Shown here piece after piece: positions 10,605 to 19,609 of a DNA stretch of 64,000 nt; the stretch's first letter is position 1, and every line of letters starts with the position of its first letter. The notes under the pieces are model-generated. The model was not told the origin of the DNA, did not search any database, and saw only the letters and a list, made by a program, of their open reading frames with translations. The translations under genes were made by a program, and so were the position numbers. The stretch comes from a virus. Location of the stretch: positions 1 through 64,000 of IMG/VR virus record IMGVR_UViG_3300009104_000008, one strand, 5' to 3'.

Positions 10605-12604
10605 AATACACTCACCGCCGAACCTGTCCTATTCATCCTATTGTTTAGTTCTCTTGATAGTTTGTTTGCTATATCTTTGATTTCAGAATCAGAAGCCCCA
10701 ACTCTGCCTGTTACTGTGATATTATTTTGTATTGTAGTTCCACCAGATAACATCTTTTGACTATCAGCATTTGAATAAACTCTTGAACCTGCTGGTAATT
10801 TAACCAATTCTGGGCCTTTTTCCCCAACTAAAGATAATCCAGTTCTTGTAATACCACCGTCAGCATAAGGCCATATTTTTGCCATAACAGTGTCAGCAAT
10901 AATAGCAACTAATCCTAAAAATGCTCCAGCAATTAATAGAGGGAAACTATATATTCCGCCCACTATAATAGCAATTGCTGCGGCTATATACAATAAAGAA
11001 GTTACTCCCCTAGCAATACTTTCAGCCGCTGTATCACCCTGAGTAAATATTCCTTTTAGCGTTGCCCACATTCCTGCTAACAATCCAAATATTACCCCTA
11101 CAAAAACACCCCAAGCCACAGTTAATAGGCCAATTGCTATTTGTATTAATCCCCATATTACTGCAGTAAAATCTCCAGTCTTAAAACCATGAATAATATC
11201 ACTTAACCCTTCACTTATTAAGGCAAAACCAATTCCAATAATTTCACGAAATACTTCCCACACATTTAAAAATGCCTCAAAGCCTTCTTTTAATGGTGCT
11301 TCTATCATTTTAAATGCTCTATATAAGAAAAATAAACCTGTAATGATTAAAGTAAAGTATAACATGAATTTACCTACTACTTTAAATATCATTTTCATTC
11401 CCTTAAAAAAACCTGTAAACCCTTTCCAAAGGTTTGAAGGTGCATTTGCTAAGAAATCTCTAGTCATTTTTCCATATTGCATTAATCCTTTAGCAACATT
11501 CAATCTATTAAAAACACTGAAAAACTTATTCATTTTTTCTGTGGCATTAGGGAACATTTCTGTTCCACCCTCATTTTCAGGATATTCAGGTATTAATTTG
11601 CCCGTAACTAAACGGCTCTCTAAAAGTTTATTTCCCCATTTTCCATAGTCTTCCGTCTTATCCGTTATATCTTTAAGATGCTCCAATGCGGCATCAGTGA
11701 TATTTTCTGGCATTGCGCCAGCCTTTAATAGAATGTCTTTAAATTTACTAGGCCTATCTGGCTTTTCTGAATCATGCTTTGATATCTTTTTCTTAAGTTC
11801 TGTTATCTTTTTAGTTCTTTCCTCATCGGCCCAAAATTCTATACTCTCAATATCACCTTGACCTTCTAATATGGAAAGTTCATTTTTTAATTTGTCATTT
11901 TTCTTATTCCACTTATTAAGGTCTTCATTAACTACTAACATATCTTTTAAATATTTATGGCTAAGAGTAAAACCACCAGTTAATATAGTGGCTTGCATTA
12001 AAGAAGAGTTTTTAATTGCATCCTTTAACATGATAGCAGATTTATTTCCTGTTGTTCCACCAGCCACTAAAGTTCCCGCTTTCTCTGAAAGAAACTCCTG
12101 CATTTTAGCAATGGGGCTTCTTTCATCTGTTGCTGCGGCTATTATATCTTGTTGTATCTCTAGTTGTTTAGTTGTTTTTTCTGCAATACTGGCTAAAACC
12201 TTCTCTTTACTTCCTAATATTTCAACCATTGCATCAAAATGCTTAAAATTTTCTTTAATTGCATCAATATTATCTGCTTCTAATGCTGCTTGTAAATTTT
12301 GTAATTTTTGTCTATCATCAAGTGCTTTAGTTAGTGATTCAAACCTTTTTGCTTCTTGTAATGATTTCCTTTCAGTCCTATCTATTAACTGAACCATAGT
12401 CATTACAGTTGCTTTTGCTTTGTTTAATATTTTCCAAGCACCTGTTCCTGAAAGAAATCGACTAAGAATTTGATAATTTTTTCCTTCAACAAACTCATTC
12501 ATGCCCATTATTTCATTCTTCATTTTAAAGGCTTCTCTAGAACTGCGAGTAAATAGACGAGTAATATCGTCTAAATCTTCCTTCATTTCCTTTAAATCAG
12601 ACAT
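10601..12604 (-). CDS. Tape measure protein
   Basis: 667 residues. The first 300 are charged and strongly helical/coiled coil. Residues about 400-590 hold several hydrophobic segments (for example FMLYFTLIITGLFFLYRAF and a Gly/Ala/Ile-rich run). The C-terminus has the classic tape-measure end LVGEKGPELVKLPAGSRVYS. It follows the tail chaperone genes, as in most tailed viruses. It sets tail length and probably enters the cell membrane at injection. At 667 residues it would suit a tail of roughly 100 nm by the usual 1.5 angstrom per residue rule. Confidence 0.92.
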   Translation of the reverse strand: MSDLKEMKEDLDDITRLFTRSSREAFKMKNEIMGMNEFVEGKNYQILSRFLSGTGAWKILNKAKATVMTMVQLIDRTERKSLQEAKRFESLTKALDDRQKLQNLQAALEADNIDAIKENFKHFDAMVEILGSKEKVLASIAEKTTKQLEIQQDIIAAATDERSPIAKMQEFLSEKAGTLVAGGTTGNKSAIMLKDAIKNSSLMQATILTGGFTLSHKYLKDMLVVNEDLNKWNKKNDKLKNELSILEGQGDIESIEFWADEERTKKITELKKKISKHDSEKPDRPSKFKDILLKAGAMPENITDAALEHLKDITDKTEDYGKWGNKLLESRLVTGKLIPEYPENEGGTEMFPNATEKMNKFFSVFNRLNVAKGLMQYGKMTRDFLANAPSNLWKGFTGFFKGMKMIFKVVGKFMLYFTLIITGLFFLYRAFKMIEAPLKEGFEAFLNVWEVFREIIGIGFALISEGLSDIIHGFKTGDFTAVIWGLIQIAIGLLTVAWGVFVGVIFGLLAGMWATLKGIFTQGDTAAESIARGVTSLLYIAAAIAIIVGGIYSFPLLIAGAFLGLVAIIADTVMAKIWPYADGGITRTGLSLVGEKGPELVKLPAGSRVYSNADSQKMLSGGTTIQNNITVTGRVGASDSEIKDIANKLSRELNNRMNRTGSAVSVL

Positions 12605-12608
12605 ATTA

Positions 12609-12815
12609 TCACTTTCCTTTACGGGCTTTTTCTATTTCTTCTGACTCAATTTTCTTAACTTGACCGTGTATCTCTAACATTTCTTTAACCAAAGCAGAAG
12701 GTGTGTTATATACTTCTGCGGGATTTACATGAAATGTGCTAGCATAAGTATATACCATTATTTTAGAAGCGACAATGGGCGATACAGAACCGCCCTTTAA
12801 TGCCCTTCTAATCAA
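12609..12815 (-). CDS. Tail assembly chaperone, frameshifted C-terminal part
   Basis: 68 codons when read from a TTG at 12815; there is no ATG start and no good ribosome site of its own. It lies in the -1 frame relative to the upstream chaperone gene and overlaps its stop. A slippery GGGAAAC sits immediately before, so the likely product is a G-GT type fusion of about 190 residues made by -1 frameshifting. The Lys/Glu-rich C-terminus is consistent with tape-measure binding. Confidence 0.75.
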   Translation of the reverse strand: MIRRALKGGSVSPIVASKIMVYTYASTFHVNPAEVYNTPSALVKEMLEIHGQVKKIESEEIEKARKGK

Positions 12816-13177
12816 TTTTCGTTTCCCAAATCATCCCCCATTAAATCGGTGAATGGGTTGGGTAATATTTCTTTAAGTTGCGCCCCAACATAGGGGCTAA
12901 GTCGTAGTAAATCTATCGCAGTCAAACTAGGCTCAGTTTTTTCTACGAAGTTTTCTACCATGAATTTATACATTTTGTTTAAATCTAGACCAACAGATTG
13001 GTTACTAGAATTAATATCCATAACAGATGAAAGTGCTTGTTCAACTTGTAACCAAGTTGGTTCTTTAACCCACACTTTCAAATATTCATCTGTATCAGGA
13101 GATACCCTCAACAGATGGCATTCAGTTTCTATATTTGCAAATAACTTATTCTTTTCGCTTACAATTTTCTTTTCCAT
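12812..13177 (-). CDS. Tail assembly chaperone (G-like)
   Basis: About 121 residues from the ATG at 13177, which has GGTGG upstream; a longer frame to 13204 lacks a good site. Residues are acidic, helical in the middle (LQVEQALSSVMD) and end in a short stop-proximal slippery site. Located between the tail tube and the tape measure gene, the invariant place for tail chaperones, which coat the tape measure during tail assembly and are not in the virion. Confidence 0.8.
   Translation of the reverse strand: MEKKIVSEKNKLFANIETECHLLRVSPDTDEYLKVWVKEPTWLQVEQALSSVMDINSSNQSVGLDLNKMYKFMVENFVEKTEPSLTAIDLLRLSPYVGAQLKEILPNPFTDLMGDDLGNEN
12821..12827 (-). promoter_or_regulatory. -1 ribosomal frameshift site GGGAAAC
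   Basis: On the minus strand the last codons of the upstream chaperone gene read TTG GGA AAC GAA AAT TGA, which places G GGA AAC exactly in the X XXY YYZ register. A -1 slip continues as CGA AAA TTG ATT AGA AGG into the 68-codon frame. A perfect 5-bp stem (GGGCG/CGCCC at 12777-12795) lies 25 bases downstream, further than usual. The lambda tail chaperone pair uses the closely related GGGAAAG. Confidence 0.8.
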
Positions 13178-13297
13178 TTTTCCACCTAACCTACATACTA
13201 ACAAACAAACAATGTTAGTGGAATATGATTCAATTCTACGCTTTTTCCCATACTTTAGACTACTTTTTTCACCCCTACGATTTCGTCAATGCCCTTA

Positions 13298-13360
13298 GAT
13301 TGGTGGAGGGGGGGTAGAATTGCAGCCATTCCCCCTCCCTAAAATAAATAATCTCCAATC
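13298..13360 (-). terminator. GC-rich hairpin between tail tube and chaperone genes
   Basis: GGAGGGGG at 13305-13312 pairs with CCCCCTCC at 13331-13338 (8 bp), with an outer GATTGG/CCAATC pair at 13298-13303 and 13355-13360. It follows the tail tube stop by about 20 bases in the direction of transcription. The rest of the region is very AT-rich, so the stem stands out. It may attenuate read-through so that the abundant tail tube is made in excess, or protect a processed 3' end. Confidence 0.5.
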
Positions 13361-13380
13361 AAATACTGTTTAGCCTATGT

Positions 13381-14907
13381 TTAGACCATTATGGCCCACT
13401 TACCCTTGTAAGAAGCAGCCCCTAGAGTTCTTGCTGACAAAGTGACCTCAAATTCAATCGGGCCTTTGTCATCTGGGAAGGGAACATTTACACTTTGAAC
13501 TACATAATCCTGTAAATTAATGGATATCTGTTCTCCGCCGTCTTTAGTGAACTCTAATAAGATTTGCTTATTAGCACCGCTACTTTCTGATGATTCTCCA
13601 TCTTGTCTTAATTCATCCCATAGTTTAGTATCGGTAGCCAATACTGTTAATGATAATTCGTAAGTCCTTTGTGCTGGTATATGAGCAGACATAACTTGCC
13701 TGTTATTATTGAGAACAAATCTCTGCTGAGTAATATTGTTATTAATAGTTAAAGACCCAGTTTTAACCCTTCCTAGTGTTTGGCCAAATAATTTAATCGC
13801 ACCATCCGAATACATAAATGGATAGTTGTCTGCAACGGTTGCACTATAGTTTTGTAAGTGTGTTCCTATGCCTACTGCTTGCGACCTTCTAGGGATATAA
13901 TCATTAGCACCCGCTGTTTCTACATCATATGCCCTACGAGTTACAAGGTCTAAAGAAGTCTTTAATTCTTGACCTTCTTCAAAGTTAAGAGTTAATGTAT
14001 TCACTTGACAACCTGTAAATATTCTAGCAAATCTAGTTTCATTAGGGTTGTTATTATCTACAGGAGTTGTAGCGGTAACACCAGATTTATCATACATTAC
14101 TTCTAAAGCAAATGATGGTAATGTATCTCCATTCAATTCGCCTATTGTATATGTGAGTAAATTATCTGAATCAGGAGCATATAAATATAAATTTTGGCCA
14201 GCAGTTGTATCATTTACCCCTGCACCATCAGTTGTTATGCTTTCTTGGAAAGGAAATTCATTACCTCCTAATACTCTAATTAATTTAGTATTTGTAGTAT
14301 TTAATAAAAATCCATTTGAGTCGGCTGCCCAGTCTGTTGTAGTTGCAGTTTCTTGTGCAATACTAGAAATATTCCCTAAAGCATAATATAACCAAGAACC
14401 GTTGTTTAATGAAATATCCATTGAACCGCCACTAACTGTTTCTGCACCCTTAAATTGGTGTGCAAAATTTCGTGTTCCAGAAACAGCCAAATTAAGTTGT
14501 TTCATTTCAACTTCAACATTTGGTGGGGTAAGTGTATTAACTAATCCTAACCAATTATCTGATAATAATTGCGGACTTGACCCGTTTTTAGGTGCTGGAA
14601 CAGGCGCACCAAAAGCATATATTATTACTTCCGCATCTGTATCTGCACCTGTTGCTATATTATCTGTAAATGTAAATGATGTTCTATCATTTGACTTTAC
14701 AGTTGTGTAAGTAGTAGTAGAACCACTTTCAACCTTTGCTCTACAACCTACATACAAATTATCTAATAATTGAATTAATGCTGTTTCATTTATTGTTACT
14801 TTATTCAAAGTATTCGCGTCTACTGTTCCGTCATTATAGAACATATCCATTTCCGGCACAAATGTTGCCGATGTTCCTGCTCCTACAAATATCTCATTAC
14901 TTACCAT
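13381..14907 (-). CDS. Major tail tube protein
   Basis: 508 residues. Contains the tail-tube-like strand set around RNFAHQFKGAETVSGGSMDI and a long C-terminal beta region ending in PIEFEVTLSARTLGAASYKG. GGTGAA precedes the ATG. It is encoded between the tail terminator-like gene and the tail chaperones, the canonical place. It is longer than typical siphovirus tube proteins (about 200-350), suggesting an additional domain on the tube surface. Polymerises around the tape measure. Confidence 0.8.
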   Translation of the reverse strand: MVSNEIFVGAGTSATFVPEMDMFYNDGTVDANTLNKVTINETALIQLLDNLYVGCRAKVESGSTTTYTTVKSNDRTSFTFTDNIATGADTDAEVIIYAFGAPVPAPKNGSSPQLLSDNWLGLVNTLTPPNVEVEMKQLNLAVSGTRNFAHQFKGAETVSGGSMDISLNNGSWLYYALGNISSIAQETATTTDWAADSNGFLLNTTNTKLIRVLGGNEFPFQESITTDGAGVNDTTAGQNLYLYAPDSDNLLTYTIGELNGDTLPSFALEVMYDKSGVTATTPVDNNNPNETRFARIFTGCQVNTLTLNFEEGQELKTSLDLVTRRAYDVETAGANDYIPRRSQAVGIGTHLQNYSATVADNYPFMYSDGAIKLFGQTLGRVKTGSLTINNNITQQRFVLNNNRQVMSAHIPAQRTYELSLTVLATDTKLWDELRQDGESSESSGANKQILLEFTKDGGEQISINLQDYVVQSVNVPFPDDKGPIEFEVTLSARTLGAASYKGKWAIMV

Positions 14908-14922
14908 TTTTCTTCACCTTTT

Positions 14923-15438
14923 TTATGTGTTTCTTCCAAACCTTTTAAGTTCTACTGAGATTTTATACCCCAATAATTTTTTCTTTCTATCATTCGCTTC
15001 ACTTCTTCCTGTTAATTTAATTAGTTCTGCACTTTCTTCATTAGCAGTTCCAACATTAACAGTAGGCCGCAACGCGTTATCTTCGATAATGAATCTTGCT
15101 ATACGATATAAGGCTTGCAGTCGGTCGTGTGAAAATGTTAATTCGGTAAAGTCTCTTCGGTGTAAAACGCGTAAATGTAAAGTAAATGTAAAGGTTTCAT
15201 TGCGAACCGAATAGTCAATTGTTGGATATTCAGTCGAACTACTATCTTCAAAAACTACAATTATTGACTGTGAATCCATATCCACCCTTCGCCCCTCATT
15301 TGGAGCAATAGACCTTACATCAATAAATCGTGGAGTTTCAATATGAGAAGTTGTTATGTCGCCTCTTGTTTGCAGCGTAGAAGCAGCCGCCGACCAATTA
15401 TCACTCAATAACTCAATGATAAAACTTACTTCATCCAT
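14923..15438 (-). CDS. Tail terminator / tail completion-like protein
   Basis: 171 residues, alpha/beta, with an Arg-rich middle (LRVLHRRDFTELTFSHDRL) and a C-terminal strand KISVELKRFG typical in layout of tail completion proteins. It sits directly upstream of the tail tube gene, as tail terminators do. Family assignment is by position and fold-like pattern, not by a diagnostic motif. Confidence 0.55.
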   Translation of the reverse strand: MDEVSFIIELLSDNWSAAASTLQTRGDITTSHIETPRFIDVRSIAPNEGRRVDMDSQSIIVVFEDSSSTEYPTIDYSVRNETFTFTLHLRVLHRRDFTELTFSHDRLQALYRIARFIIEDNALRPTVNVGTANEESAELIKLTGRSEANDRKKKLLGYKISVELKRFGRNT

Positions 15439-15623
15439 GTTGATATTTCCTCCGCAATCTTTTTATCTAACTGTAATGTGAATCTATCCATTGCATTTTT
15501 GAAAACTTGTTCATCTGAAAAACTAATATCAAAACCTATTTCTGCTTGTATCTCTTTTAAGGTTTCATTTCTTTCCTTTTCATTTTCTAATAAACGCTTA
15601 AAATCTGCTATTAAATCCTTCAT
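15426..15623 (-). CDS. Small helical neck-region protein
   Basis: 65 residues, highly charged and helical, with heptad-like Leu/Ile spacing; overlaps the next gene by 13 bases. It may be a short member of the head-tail completion (HK97 gp10-like) group or an assembly factor. Function not recognised. Confidence 0.6.
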   Translation of the reverse strand: MKDLIADFKRLLENEKERNETLKEIQAEIGFDISFSDEQVFKNAMDRFTLQLDKKIAEEISTWMK

Positions 15624-15627
15624 AATA

Positions 15628-16698
15628 TCACAGGCTATAAATTGTTATCTTTTTACCTTCTAATATTTCTGTTGCTTCTTTAAGAAGAATATCATGTTTA
15701 GTCTTCAAATCAATATTTGACCCTGTTTCTGCAATTAATATAGAATTATCATCATGTCTTATAACCTCTGCTGCTACTAATTTTGTTGCAGCATCATGAA
15801 TAACACCCGGAACTCTTGCATCACCACTCATATAGGTTATTTTACATGAATGATTTTGAACATAAGGATAGTTCTTTAAAAAGAATATCTTACCTTCCGA
15901 GTCAATAGTCCAATAATCTCCTAATCTTCTTTGGTCTTGATTATCAGTAAAATTAGTAGTGCTTCCAGCGGTCTTTGCTATAGTGCAATCAGAACCATCT
16001 TCTCCCGGCAAAAGAGAAGAAATAATTACTTTAGTGCCATCATCTGTAGCGGTAGAGGCATAGAAGAAATCTGAGATATTTCTAGTTAAAGAACCGCTTG
16101 TGGCAGTTTTAGATTTAGCAGAAGTTTCCCCTGTAAACTGAGCAGTTTTCTTTGGGAATACTTCATTAATTGCCGCTACTATTTCTTGGGCTGTGGTTTT
16201 CTTCCCATAAGAACCATAGAAATCAGTTCCTTCTGTTAAAACAAAACTAAAATTCCCAACACCCAATGTTAAGGTATAACCAGAACCGCTTTCGGGTGGA
16301 ATATAAGATGCAGTGGCTGATGCTAAATCAACATAATTATTTCCTTGCCAAACTTCTAATCTAATTATTTTCATTACTTTTGGTCGCTCTAATTGAATAA
16401 ACCCAACATAATCTTTGTATGGTTGGACAGGATAATATGAATGTTTAAAGAATTCAAAGTTATGAAATTCATCTTTGTATATTAAAGGTCTAAATGGATG
16501 GCCTACTTTATCATCTATCTTATCTTCAACCCTTCTAATTATTTTACCAACATCTGCTAAAGAAGGAGTAGTAGTAGAAGAAAATGAACCAATTTGTAAT
16601 AAATCAGCAACATCTTCTGCTCTAGTATAATATCCATTACCTTGTGCATAATTTACATTTATTGTTGTAAAATCGCTTGGTGAGGATGCTTTAGTCAA
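15628..16698 (-). CDS. Head-tail connector (gp6-like adaptor)
   Basis: 356 residues. The N-terminal region (VADLLQI, then IIRRVEDKIDDKVGHPF) and the C-terminal helices (PGVIHDAATKLVAAEVIRHD) match the layout of gp6-like head-tail adaptors, which form a ring under the portal. A beta-rich insertion of about 150 residues separates the helical parts, making it much longer than HK97 gp6 (about 110). Overlaps the upstream gene by 8 bases. Confidence 0.65.
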   Translation of the reverse strand: MTKASSPSDFTTINVNYAQGNGYYTRAEDVADLLQIGSFSSTTTPSLADVGKIIRRVEDKIDDKVGHPFRPLIYKDEFHNFEFFKHSYYPVQPYKDYVGFIQLERPKVMKIIRLEVWQGNNYVDLASATASYIPPESGSGYTLTLGVGNFSFVLTEGTDFYGSYGKKTTAQEIVAAINEVFPKKTAQFTGETSAKSKTATSGSLTRNISDFFYASTATDDGTKVIISSLLPGEDGSDCTIAKTAGSTTNFTDNQDQRRLGDYWTIDSEGKIFFLKNYPYVQNHSCKITYMSGDARVPGVIHDAATKLVAAEVIRHDDNSILIAETGSNIDLKTKHDILLKEATEILEGKKITIYSL

Positions 16699-18166
16699 AT
16701 CTATTCACCATCCTTTCTAATGCTCTATAAGAAGACTTTAATCTTCCCATTGTTGATATGTCAGATAAACTAATTGATTTATCTTTAGAACCTTTTATCC
16801 TTTCTTTCTTTTCCTTTGTTCCGCTCAATCCAATTCCCTCTTGTGGGCTATCTAAAAATGTTCCTTTTGTTACAGAGAAATCAATTTCCCATTCATTAAT
16901 AAGACTAACAGTTGAAATTACAACTAAAGGAATAGCCTTTGGTAATACTTCTTTTATATCAGGCAAATCAACTAAAGTTTCGCCATGTTCTTCTGCTTCT
17001 GCTTCTAATTTAGCCCTATCCTTTTGTTGTTTAGGTGATTCGTATTCAAAAACTTCAACATTTTCAGGGTCTTTAGTTTCTAATCTTGCTCTTTTATATC
17101 CCATACTACTTAGCATATTAACAATACTTAAGTCTTTAATCCCTTTATCAGAATATAAATTATTATTGCCAAATTTCTTAGGGAGGCTGATTTTTATATG
17201 TATTTCTCCTACACCTAATTTGCCCCGCTTAGGAGTTAAGGCATTCGCTATTGCAGAACTTATCGGATTTAAAGATGAACCAATAATATTTAATTTTTGT
17301 GCATCTAAATTCGCTACTTTAGTTTGTATATCTTTTAAAGACTGTATTATTTCTAAAATATCATCTGACTCTTTATTTAGAAACATACCTTCAAAAATTA
17401 CTTTATTTTCTTCAACTCTAAGTTCTTGTATTGGCTGTTTTGCCTTTCCAAGATTAATAGTTTTATTACTTTTTTTAACTTTTCCAACTTTTAAGGTTGC
17501 TAAACTATCACTTCTTTGGGGAACTAATCTTTGTTGTTTAAATAAATTTAACATATAATCATTTGTATTGACAGTAATAAAACTAGCATCAGTTTTAGTA
17601 AACTTGATGTAGTTTTTTAAAGTGTCATATATGATAGGTTTACTGTTCAAAAACATATCTATAAAAGAACTCTCAGTTCTTTCTATGCTTTCTAAGTCAT
17701 ATTTTAATGCTTTATTGTATTTACCATTATTCAGTAAATCTATCACTCTAAAATTCTTAAGGTTATTTTCTAACTCGGCTGAAAATAATGCTGGCGCATT
17801 AAATAGTTCTCTTTTAGTTAAATCTGAATATAATTTTAATAATTGTTGTTCTTCAATAGTTTGTAAAAAATGATTAATATATTCTTTAAAATCATCAGAA
17901 TCATAGGCAGGTTCAAATTCAGAAACTTCTATTTCTGATTCTGTTGTGTCTAAGTTCTTATAATGACTTGGATTTAATAAGTCATAAACTTCATCATCTA
18001 CTTTAGATAACTTATTATCAAATTCATGAAAAAGATATGTCGCCATCAATTCATATACTAAATTTTCTATTAACCTAACATGATTTTGTTCAATCATTTG
18101 CGGGTCTAAGATTATTTCACCGTTTATTGGGCTGGTATCATCATCAATTAAGATTTTATCAACCAT
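16691..18166 (-). CDS. Structural protein of unknown function
   Basis: 491 residues, acidic N-terminal half mostly helical, Lys-rich C-terminal half with EIHIKISLPKKFG and an acidic/basic linker. No Cys. It lies between the connector and the small accessory capsid genes, with an 8-base overlap into the connector gene, so a neck or minor head role is likely. Family not recognised. Confidence 0.65.
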   Translation of the reverse strand: MVDKILIDDDTSPINGEIILDPQMIEQNHVRLIENLVYELMATYLFHEFDNKLSKVDDEVYDLLNPSHYKNLDTTESEIEVSEFEPAYDSDDFKEYINHFLQTIEEQQLLKLYSDLTKRELFNAPALFSAELENNLKNFRVIDLLNNGKYNKALKYDLESIERTESSFIDMFLNSKPIIYDTLKNYIKFTKTDASFITVNTNDYMLNLFKQQRLVPQRSDSLATLKVGKVKKSNKTINLGKAKQPIQELRVEENKVIFEGMFLNKESDDILEIIQSLKDIQTKVANLDAQKLNIIGSSLNPISSAIANALTPKRGKLGVGEIHIKISLPKKFGNNNLYSDKGIKDLSIVNMLSSMGYKRARLETKDPENVEVFEYESPKQQKDRAKLEAEAEEHGETLVDLPDIKEVLPKAIPLVVISTVSLINEWEIDFSVTKGTFLDSPQEGIGLSGTKEKKERIKGSKDKSISLSDISTMGRLKSSYRALERMVNRFD

Positions 18167-18187
18167 ATAATAACCCCCATGTTATCA

Positions 18188-18874
18188 TCACGCCAGCCAT
18201 TTAGCCCATGCAATTCCTTTACTAATTGCCCCACCTAATCCTAATCCACTCTGGGGCGGTGTATATGTCATTTGGCCTGTAGCGGGGTCTACCCAATATG
18301 GATTGTTATATTGGTCATATCCACTTGGAGGAATAGGATATCCACTTCCATTATTCATAGCCATTTGTTGTTGCATCATTTGCTGATTCATTCCACCCAT
18401 AGCAGGTGCGCCTTGAATGTTTGCAGGGTTTACTCCTTGTGGTGCAGTTAATTGGCCTTGTGGTTGTTGCCCTGCTCCTACATTAAATCCTTGAGATGCT
18501 AAATATTGCTCTTTAGCCATTTTCCTTTGCATAACTACTTCTGAATTAATTGCAGTAGCCAATAGTGTTTGTAAATCTAATTGGATATTTTCAGCAGTTA
18601 TGCTTTCATATTCTCTTAATGCATCAGGATGCACTTCTAATTCACCAGTAGTATTTTGCACAAATTTTAGTTTAACTAACATTTTGCTTACTACTCTTTC
18701 TATTACATCTTCAAATAATTTTTCAAAGGATGTTAAGAATGCTTCACCATGATAATAAAAGAATTCTTCTACATGATTTTCTTGTAAAGTCAATAAATTA
18801 TTCATTGACTTAAATTGTTCTTGATTATTGGCTGTCATCTGTTTTGCTAATGCGTTGTTACTTGTTCCCCACAT
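18188..18874 (-). CDS. Accessory virion protein, Gln/Met/Pro-rich
   Basis: 228 residues: a helical N-terminal half (EEFFYYHGEAFLTSFEKLFEDV) followed by a low-complexity Gln/Met/Gly/Pro/Asn tail and a short hydrophobic C-terminus (LGLGGAISKGIAWAKWLA). Belongs to the run of genes from 18.2 to 21 kb that includes the GTPase and two membrane proteins. Function unknown; flexible linker-like composition suggests a multivalent structural or scaffold-like part. Confidence 0.65.
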   Translation of the reverse strand: MWGTSNNALAKQMTANNQEQFKSMNNLLTLQENHVEEFFYYHGEAFLTSFEKLFEDVIERVVSKMLVKLKFVQNTTGELEVHPDALREYESITAENIQLDLQTLLATAINSEVVMQRKMAKEQYLASQGFNVGAGQQPQGQLTAPQGVNPANIQGAPAMGGMNQQMMQQQMAMNNGSGYPIPPSGYDQYNNPYWVDPATGQMTYTPPQSGLGLGGAISKGIAWAKWLA

Positions 18875-18876
18875 AA

Positions 18877-19536
18877 TTATTCCTCCACTTCTATTATTTT
18901 AGTGCCATCTTGTAATAGAGTTTTAACTCTATCATTTAATGCATTTGATTCTATAATCAATCTAAATAGTTCTTCTTCTCTAGATTCTGATAATCCCGCA
19001 GGAGGCCTAATTGTCCAGCCTAAAGAGGATAAACTACTTATATCACCTTCTTTAAGAGAAGTTAATGGGCCTGTTGCTAATGGATTTAAACTTTTAGCAG
19101 ATGGAATATACGCACTAAAAGATAAGCCGTGTTCTTCTGCTAACATTTGTTGTTCTAACATTTCATATTGTCTATGAAGGTGGGCGTGTTTTTCACAATA
19201 AGTTCCTCTCATTGGATAGCCTTTTCTAACCTTATGTAATGGAATTGGTGGCCTCATTGGGTCGCCCCCATCCCATATCTTCTGTGAGCCACAAACCACA
19301 CATCTATCTTTTATATTAAATGCAAATTTATATGGAAATTTTAGAAATGTTTTCTTTTCTGGCATTAAAACCTTAATTATTTCTTTAAGTTGTTTTCTTG
19401 GTTTTAATGATTTAAATTCATATTTCATCACACTACCAGCGGCTCTGGCCATTTGTTTTGGTGGTAAAAAGGCACTTGGTTCTACATAAGCATTAGAAGC
19501 ACCAATTAAACTAGGGGGTTGAAAGTTCATACTCAT
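18877..19536 (-). CDS. Zinc-knuckle protein of the GTPase cluster
   Basis: 219 residues. A treble-clef-like arrangement CVVCG ... YCEKHAHLH (residues about 72-108) should bind zinc. The N-terminus is Pro/Ala-rich and the C-terminus is helical and acidic. Coupled by ATGA overlap to the 22-codon frame upstream, and two bases from the next gene. Role unknown; context ties it to the small GTPase and membrane proteins. Confidence 0.65.
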   Translation of the reverse strand: MSMNFQPPSLIGASNAYVEPSAFLPPKQMARAAGSVMKYEFKSLKPRKQLKEIIKVLMPEKKTFLKFPYKFAFNIKDRCVVCGSQKIWDGGDPMRPPIPLHKVRKGYPMRGTYCEKHAHLHRQYEMLEQQMLAEEHGLSFSAYIPSAKSLNPLATGPLTSLKEGDISSLSSLGWTIRPPAGLSESREEELFRLIIESNALNDRVKTLLQDGTKIIEVEE

Positions 19537-19601
19537 TCTTCATCACTCCAAATTTCCCATACTCCACCTGATGAGTTTTCAAATTCAAAATATTTCCACA
19601 T
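19533..19601 (-). CDS. 22-residue Trp/Glu-rich microprotein or leader
   Basis: ATG at 19601 with TAGGTG upstream; 22 codons reading MWKYFEFENSSGG then VWEIWSDEE, stop overlapping the ATG of the zinc-knuckle gene by ATGA. It fills the only gap in this operon. The aromatic/acidic composition is unlike random AT-rich sequence. It could be a true microprotein or a leader that couples translation. Confidence 0.45.
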   Translation of the reverse strand: MWKYFEFENSSGGVWEIWSDEE

Positions 19602-19609
19602 TTTAACAC

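Noticed and set aside
16758-17558. 266-codon plus-strand frame
   Set aside because: Antisense to the 491-residue structural gene; Leu/Ser-rich composition typical of a shadow in AT-rich DNA.
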